64,000 nt of DNA from Mesorhizobium muleiense (lineage in GTDB: Bacteria; Pseudomonadota; Alphaproteobacteria; Rhizobiales; Rhizobiaceae), in assembly GCF_900099905.1 (NCBI RefSeq), contig NZ_FNEE01000006.1, forward strand, positions 1 to 64,000, given 5' to 3'. The notes under the pieces were generated by a model. That model saw only the letters and a list, made by a program, of their open reading frames with translations. It did no database searches and was not told where the DNA came from. This document shows, piece after piece, positions 60,178-64,000 of the stretch; within the stretch, counting starts at the first letter, position 1, and the number at the start of each line of letters is the position of its first letter. Made by a program: the position numbers and the translations under genes.

Positions 60178-61131
60178 CACCAGCGAACCTTGGTAGACAA
60201 GGCCAGGCGCACGGTCGCGGGCCAGCAGCAGCGGACCGTCGAGATCGACGAAATCGGCATCCTGGGCCAACAGCACCGCCGGCGCCATGGCCAATGACGT
60301 GCCGACCATGCAGCCGACCATGACGCCAAAACCCAGTTCGCGGGCGCGATCGCGAAGGACGAGGGCAGCGGTCAAGCCGCCTGACTTGTCGAGCTTGATG
60401 TTGACGGCATCGTAAAGGCCGACAAGCGAGGCAAGGTCTTTAGCCTCATGCAGGCTTTCATCGGCGCAGATCGGCACCGGATGGGCGATGTTGCGAAGGA
60501 TGCCATCACGGCCCGCCGGCAGCGGCTGTTCGATCAGCGCGATGTCGTGCTCGGCGGCAAAGGTCAGATTTGCAACGATGTTGTCGTCGCTCCAGCCCTC
60601 GTTGGCGTCCAGGATGATGCGGCTCGCCGGTGCCGCCTCGCTGACCGCGCGGATGCGGGCCATGTCGTTGTCGCCGCCGATCTTGACCTTGAGAAGCGGG
60701 CGCAGGGCATTGGCGCGGGCCTGGGCTGCCATGGCTTCGGGCTCGCCGAGCGACAGTGTGTAAGCCGTCTCGAGCGCCCTCGGCGGCGCCGCGCAGATGC
60801 TGGAAGCCACCGGCTTGCCTGCGATCTTCGCCTCCAGGTCCCATAGCGCGCAGTCGACGGCGTTGCGCGCCGCGCCCGCCGGCATGGCGTCGAGCAGCGC
60901 GGCCCGGCTGATGCCGTCTTGAATCTGCTCCCGCATCGCCTCGATCGCATCGCGCACACCCTCGATGGTTTCGCCATAGCGTTTGTAGGGGACGCATTCG
61001 CCGCGCCCCCTCTGGCCGTCCTCGCCGATCGTCACTGTGACGACCTCGGCTTCGGTTTTCGAACCGCGCGAGATGGTGAAGGTCCCGGCGATAGGAAAGC
61101 GCTCGGACTCGACCGAAATGACACGCGCCAT
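60148..61131 (-). CDS. dgcA: Enolase-superfamily epimerase (DgcA-like N-acetyl-D-Glu racemase / dipeptide epimerase)
   Basis: A 327-aa protein with a capping domain and a (beta/alpha)7-beta barrel. Catalytic Lys is in LLKVKIGGDND; metal ligands are Asp in ILDANEGWSDD, Glu in LIEQPLP and Asp in CADESLHE; the second Lys is in NIKLDKSGGLT. This is the muconate-lactonizing/dipeptide epimerase subgroup. The product ends VDLDGPLLLARDRA...LVSPPDPTLWG, as in proteins annotated DgcA. No dgcN is adjacent in this window, so the specific substrate is inferred. Confidence 0.85.
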   Translation of the reverse strand: MARVISVESERFPIAGTFTISRGSKTEAEVVTVTIGEDGQRGRGECVPYKRYGETIEGVRDAIEAMREQIQDGISRAALLDAMPAGAARNAVDCALWDLEAKIAGKPVASSICAAPPRALETAYTLSLGEPEAMAAQARANALRPLLKVKIGGDNDMARIRAVSEAAPASRIILDANEGWSDDNIVANLTFAAEHDIALIEQPLPAGRDGILRNIAHPVPICADESLHEAKDLASLVGLYDAVNIKLDKSGGLTAALVLRDRARELGFGVMVGCMVGTSLAMAPAVLLAQDADFVDLDGPLLLARDRAPGLVYQGSLVSPPDPTLWG

Positions 61132-61232
61132 ATTTTTCTGCTCCGGCTGTGCGACAACAAGCTTGTCGGCAAATCGACAGGTGGGTTCTGTCAGGTTAAA
61201 CAGATCGGCCCCGTCAGGCTAAATAGGACGCC

Positions 61233-62420
61233 ATGTTGACGATCCGCAAACGCGACGCAAGCGGCACGACCGCCAAGGAGGCCGACCACCAGCCGCGCGT
61301 TGTGGTCGGCGAGGACGGCGGCGTCCTCGGCTGCGCTTTCTCCGGGACCTGGACGACACGCACCGTGGCGCTCGTCGATGCCGAGATGCGCAAGATCGAG
61401 CAACGCAGCGGCTTTCAGACGCTGGCGCTCGATCTCTCGCATATCGAGAAAATGGATACCGCCGGGGCCTGGGTGATCGACCGTCTGGTCAGCGCCTTCG
61501 AAAAGCAGGGTGTGAAAATCACGATGCAGGGGCAAAGCGAGGTTGCCTCGATCCTGCTCGGCGCCGTCGGTGACGCCGTTCGACGCGAACCTGATTCCGG
61601 CATCGTTGGGCCGCCGAACATCGTCATTCGCGCGCTCGAGGCGGTTGGCCGGCGCGTCTATGAGATGCGTGACGATTTCCTGGCCGCGATGAACATACTG
61701 GGCGCCACGATACGTGGCGCGCAGATGAAGCTTGGCCGCGGCCATGCGGTCAATCCGGCGGCGATCTTCAACCAGATGGACCGCATGGGCGTCGGCGCCA
61801 TCCCGGTGGTTGTGCTGATGTCGGCCATCGTCGGGGCGATCGTCGCCCAGCAAGGCGCCTATCAGCTCAGCTATTTCGGTGCCGATATCTTCGTCGTCGA
61901 CCTTGTCGGCGTGCTGATCCTGCGCGAGCTCGGCGTGCTGATGACTGCGATCATGATCGCCGGCCGTTCGGGCAGCGCCATCACGGCTGAAATCGGCTCG
62001 ATGAAAATGCGCGAGGAGGTCGACGCGCTGAAGGTCATCGGGCTCAATCCGATCGGCGTTCTGGTGTTTCCGCGGCTGGTCGCGCTGGTGATCGCACTGC
62101 CTTGCCTGACGATCATTGCCAATTTCGCCGCACTCGGCGGCGGCATACTGGCGGCATGGCTCTACTCCGACATCGCACCGGCCGCCTTCATCGACCGGCT
62201 GCGCGTTGCCATCGATCTCAGCACCATCTTTGCCGGGCTGATCAAGGCGCCGTTCATGGCCATGATCATCGGCACGATCGCCTCGGTCGAAGGCATGAAG
62301 GTCGGCGGCAGCGCCGAATCGCTCGGGCAGCACGTGACTGCTTCGGTGGTGAAGTCGATCTTCGTGGTGATCATCCTCGACGGGCTTTTCGCCATGTTCT
62401 ACGCAGCGATCGAGTTTTGA
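61233..62420 (+). CDS. mlaE: MlaE-family ABC permease with N-terminal STAS domain
   Basis: A 395-aa protein. Residues about 30-125 form a STAS-like domain (GFQTLALDLSHIEKMDTAGAWVIDRLVSAFEKQGVKITM), normally the separate subunit MlaB in enterobacteria. The MlaE permease part follows (ATIRGAQMKLGRGHAVNPAAIFNQMDRMGVGAIPVVVLMSAIVGAIVAQQ...LREL GVLMTAIMIAGRSGSAITAEIGSMKMREEVDAL). It belongs to a phospholipid transport system between the membranes. One base separates its stop from the ATPase start. Confidence 0.93.
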   Translation: MLTIRKRDASGTTAKEADHQPRVVVGEDGGVLGCAFSGTWTTRTVALVDAEMRKIEQRSGFQTLALDLSHIEKMDTAGAWVIDRLVSAFEKQGVKITMQGQSEVASILLGAVGDAVRREPDSGIVGPPNIVIRALEAVGRRVYEMRDDFLAAMNILGATIRGAQMKLGRGHAVNPAAIFNQMDRMGVGAIPVVVLMSAIVGAIVAQQGAYQLSYFGADIFVVDLVGVLILRELGVLMTAIMIAGRSGSAITAEIGSMKMREEVDALKVIGLNPIGVLVFPRLVALVIALPCLTIIANFAALGGGILAAWLYSDIAPAAFIDRLRVAIDLSTIFAGLIKAPFMAMIIGTIASVEGMKVGGSAESLGQHVTASVVKSIFVVIILDGLFAMFYAAIEF

Positions 62421-62421
62421 C

Positions 62422-63237
62422 ATGGCGCTGCTTGGCACAAAGCCGACGACTACGCAAAGGGCCGACGAGGACGAGATCGTGCTTTCTGCGCACGACGTCA
62501 CCGTCTCCTTCGGCGACAAGGTCATTCTCGACAAATTGTCGCTCCATATCCGGCGTGGCGAAATTCTCGGCTTCGTCGGCGCCTCCGGCGCCGGCAAGTC
62601 GGTTCTCCTGCGCACCATTCTCGGCCTGGTGCACAAGCAGTCGGGAACGATCAAGCTGTTCGGCGTCGATGTCGAAAAGGCGAGCGAGAGGGAGCGCCTT
62701 CGCATCGACATGCGCCTTGGCGTCCTCTTTCAGCACGGCGCGCTGTTTTCGGCGCTCACGGTGCTCGAAAACGTGCAGGTGCCGATGCGCGAATATCTCG
62801 ATCTGCCGAAAAAGCTGATGGACGAGTTGGCGATGCTCAAGGTCGAACTGGTCGGGTTGCCGCCGGATGCGGCGCAGAAATTCCCGTCCGAGCTTTCCGG
62901 CGGCATGATCAAGCGTGCGGCGCTGGCCCGCGCGCTGGCGCTCGACCCCGACATCGTGTTCCTGGACGAGCCGACATCCGGCCTCGATCCGATCAGCGCG
63001 GCTGAGTTCGACGAACTGGTCGTCAAGCTGCGCGATACCATGGATCTGACCGTATACATGGTCACGCACGATCTCGACACGCTGTTCACCGCTTGTGATC
63101 GGGTGGCCGTGCTCGGCAACAAGAAAGTGCTGGTCGAAGGCACGATCGACGACATGCTCAAGAGCGAGGAACCCTGGGTGAAATCCTATTTTCGCGGAAA
63201 ACGTGCGCGGCAACTTGATCTTGCGGCCCGCGCGTAG
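62422..63237 (+). CDS. mlaF: MlaF-family ABC ATPase
   Basis: A 271-aa ATPase: Walker A GASGAGKSVLLRTILGLV, signature ELSGGMIKRAALARALALDP, Walker B IVFLDEPTSGLDPISAAEFDEL, His-switch MVTHDLDTLF. 'FLDEPTSGLDPISA' and the 'LSGGM' signature are typical of the Mla group. It partners MlaE in the inner-membrane complex energising phospholipid movement. The gap to the next gene is 14 bp. Confidence 0.94.
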   Translation: MALLGTKPTTTQRADEDEIVLSAHDVTVSFGDKVILDKLSLHIRRGEILGFVGASGAGKSVLLRTILGLVHKQSGTIKLFGVDVEKASERERLRIDMRLGVLFQHGALFSALTVLENVQVPMREYLDLPKKLMDELAMLKVELVGLPPDAAQKFPSELSGGMIKRAALARALALDPDIVFLDEPTSGLDPISAAEFDELVVKLRDTMDLTVYMVTHDLDTLFTACDRVAVLGNKKVLVEGTIDDMLKSEEPWVKSYFRGKRARQLDLAARA

Positions 63238-63251
63238 CCATAAGTGGATAA

Positions 63252-64000
63252 ATGGAAACCAGAGCCAACTACGTCATTGTCGGCATTTTCACGCTAGCCG
63301 CGATCCTGGCGGCATTCGCGTTCGTCTATTGGACGGCCGCGATCGGCGACAGGGGTGAGACGGCGATGCTGCGGGTGCGCATTCCGGGATCGGCTTCCGG
63401 CCTCGGCCGCGGCAGTTTCGTGCTGTTCAACGGCGTCAGGGTCGGGGATGTCAGGCGCGTCTATATCGACCCCGCCAATCCGAACGACGCCATAGCCGAA
63501 GCCGAAGTAGGCCGCACGACGCCGATCACCAAATCGACGCAGGCCGATATCGGGATCGTCAGCCTCGCCGGCCAAGCGAGTATCGAGCTCAGGGGCGCTG
63601 ACCCCAAGGAGGTCAACCTTCTCGACCAGGCGGAGCAGGAGGGCCGCGTCGCCGAGATCGTCGCCAACCCGTCGGCGGTCACCAACCTGTTGCAGACGGC
63701 GCAGAACATCTTCACCCGCGCCGATACGGTTCTCTCCCAGCTCGAAGGCTTCACCAGGGACGTTCGCGGGCCGCTGACGCAGACCGTCAACAATGTGCAG
63801 ACCTTCTCCGATGCGCTGGCCAAGAACTCTGACGGCATCGACAAATTCCTCGCCAGCGTCAGTTCGCTGTCGGAGGAACTGAGGGGCGTCTCGGGCAAGC
63901 TTGACGGCACGCTGAAGGCGGCGGAAGGGCTGCTCAACGCCGTCGACAAGGATCAGATCAAGAGTATTGTCGCCAACGTCGATACGGTGACCGAGAACCT
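63252..64000 (+). CDS. mlaD: MlaD/MCE-domain protein (cut by window edge)
   Basis: 249 codons are visible before the right edge. An N-terminal membrane anchor (ANYVIVGIFTLAAILAAFAFVYW) precedes the MCE domain (LRVRIPGSASGLGRGSFVLFNGVRVGDVRRVYIDP...TTPITKSTQADIGIVSLAGQASIELRGAD), then a long helical region (LQTAQNIFTRADTVLSQLEGFTRDV). MCE proteins form hexameric rings that carry lipids across the periplasm. Third gene of the mla operon; the rest lies outside the window. Confidence 0.92.
   Translation, partial: METRANYVIVGIFTLAAILAAFAFVYWTAAIGDRGETAMLRVRIPGSASGLGRGSFVLFNGVRVGDVRRVYIDPANPNDAIAEAEVGRTTPITKSTQADIGIVSLAGQASIELRGADPKEVNLLDQAEQEGRVAEIVANPSAVTNLLQTAQNIFTRADTVLSQLEGFTRDVRGPLTQTVNNVQTFSDALAKNSDGIDKFLASVSSLSEELRGVSGKLDGTLKAAEGLLNAVDKDQIKSIVANVDTVTEN

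Noticed and set aside
1-64000. tRNA, rRNA or classical riboswitches
   Set aside because: No cloverleaf with a conserved TTCGANTC arm, no rRNA segment and no glmS ribozyme or other riboswitch was recognised by reading. A covariance-model scan (Infernal, tRNAscan-SE) would be needed to exclude them.

Overview
The window looks like chromosomal DNA of a Rhizobiales alphaproteobacterium, most probably Mesorhizobium or a close relative. This rests on high GC content, the adjacent divK-pleD pair, an alphaproteobacterial LexA box (GTTC-N7-GTTC) at dinB, a class II DAHP synthase, several Rhizobiales-type DUF proteins (DUF2125, DUF2865, DUF3572, DUF6065, DUF1003), and many small palindromic intergenic repeats of the kind common in rhizobia. 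The assignment is from recognition of families, not from a search.

Layout. 0-3.2 kb: the 5' end of an IS481-like transposase running off the left edge, SOS-controlled dinB, a GNAT acetyltransferase gene interrupted by one in-frame TGA, and a DUF6065 gene. 3.2-3.9 kb: a nested palindromic repeat between two near-identical terminator hairpins. 3.9-8.9 kb: an ECF sigma / anti-sigma / Ser-Asn-repeat secreted protein cluster, divergent from a secreted subtilisin-like protease and a DUF2125 protein. 9-12.5 kb: DUF3572, divK, pleD, rpmG and a stand-alone NIF3/YqfO-like domain. 12.6-20 kb (minus strand): MFS transporter, NUDIX hydrolase, DUF983, rnr and topA. 20.4-25 kb: ccdA, glmU, glmS. 25-33 kb: a HigBA-type toxin-antitoxin pair with a readable promoter and operators, DUF502, recG, sdhE and mfd. 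33-36.6 kb: class II aroG, a ParDE-type module and a RES/Xre-type module. 36.7-42.2 kb: GFA protein, dgkA, hemerythrin-like protein, DedA, DUF1003, a 3-methyladenine glycosylase and nadE. 42.6-49.8 kb: ABC half-transporter, gltX, DUF2865 and maeB. 50-51 kb: a VapBC-type module followed by a decayed copy of the maeB 5' end. 51-58 kb: an accessory-looking stretch (two LysR regulators, a nucleophile-less alpha/beta hydrolase, a Tat-exported metallo-beta-lactamase-fold protein, TetR with DUF1761, an atypical SDR). 58-64 kb: a metallophosphoesterase, an MFS transporter, dgcA, and mlaE-mlaF-mlaD running off the right edge.

Functional themes: DNA repair and topology (dinB, topA, recG, mfd, glycosylase), envelope precursor supply and lipid transport (glmU, glmS, dgkA, DedA, Mla, LpxH-like), and cell-cycle signalling (divK, pleD). 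Four type II toxin-antitoxin modules lie within about 26 kb.

The strongest unexplained signals are: (1) two families of palindromic elements with different arms but a shared core; (2) a hairpin repeat with a compensatory base-pair change between copies; (3) the ECF / Ser-Asn-repeat / protease locus; (4) the truncated maeB copy beside VapBC, whose mostly synonymous differences suggest it came from a diverged allele. No rRNA, tRNA or CRISPR array was recognised.
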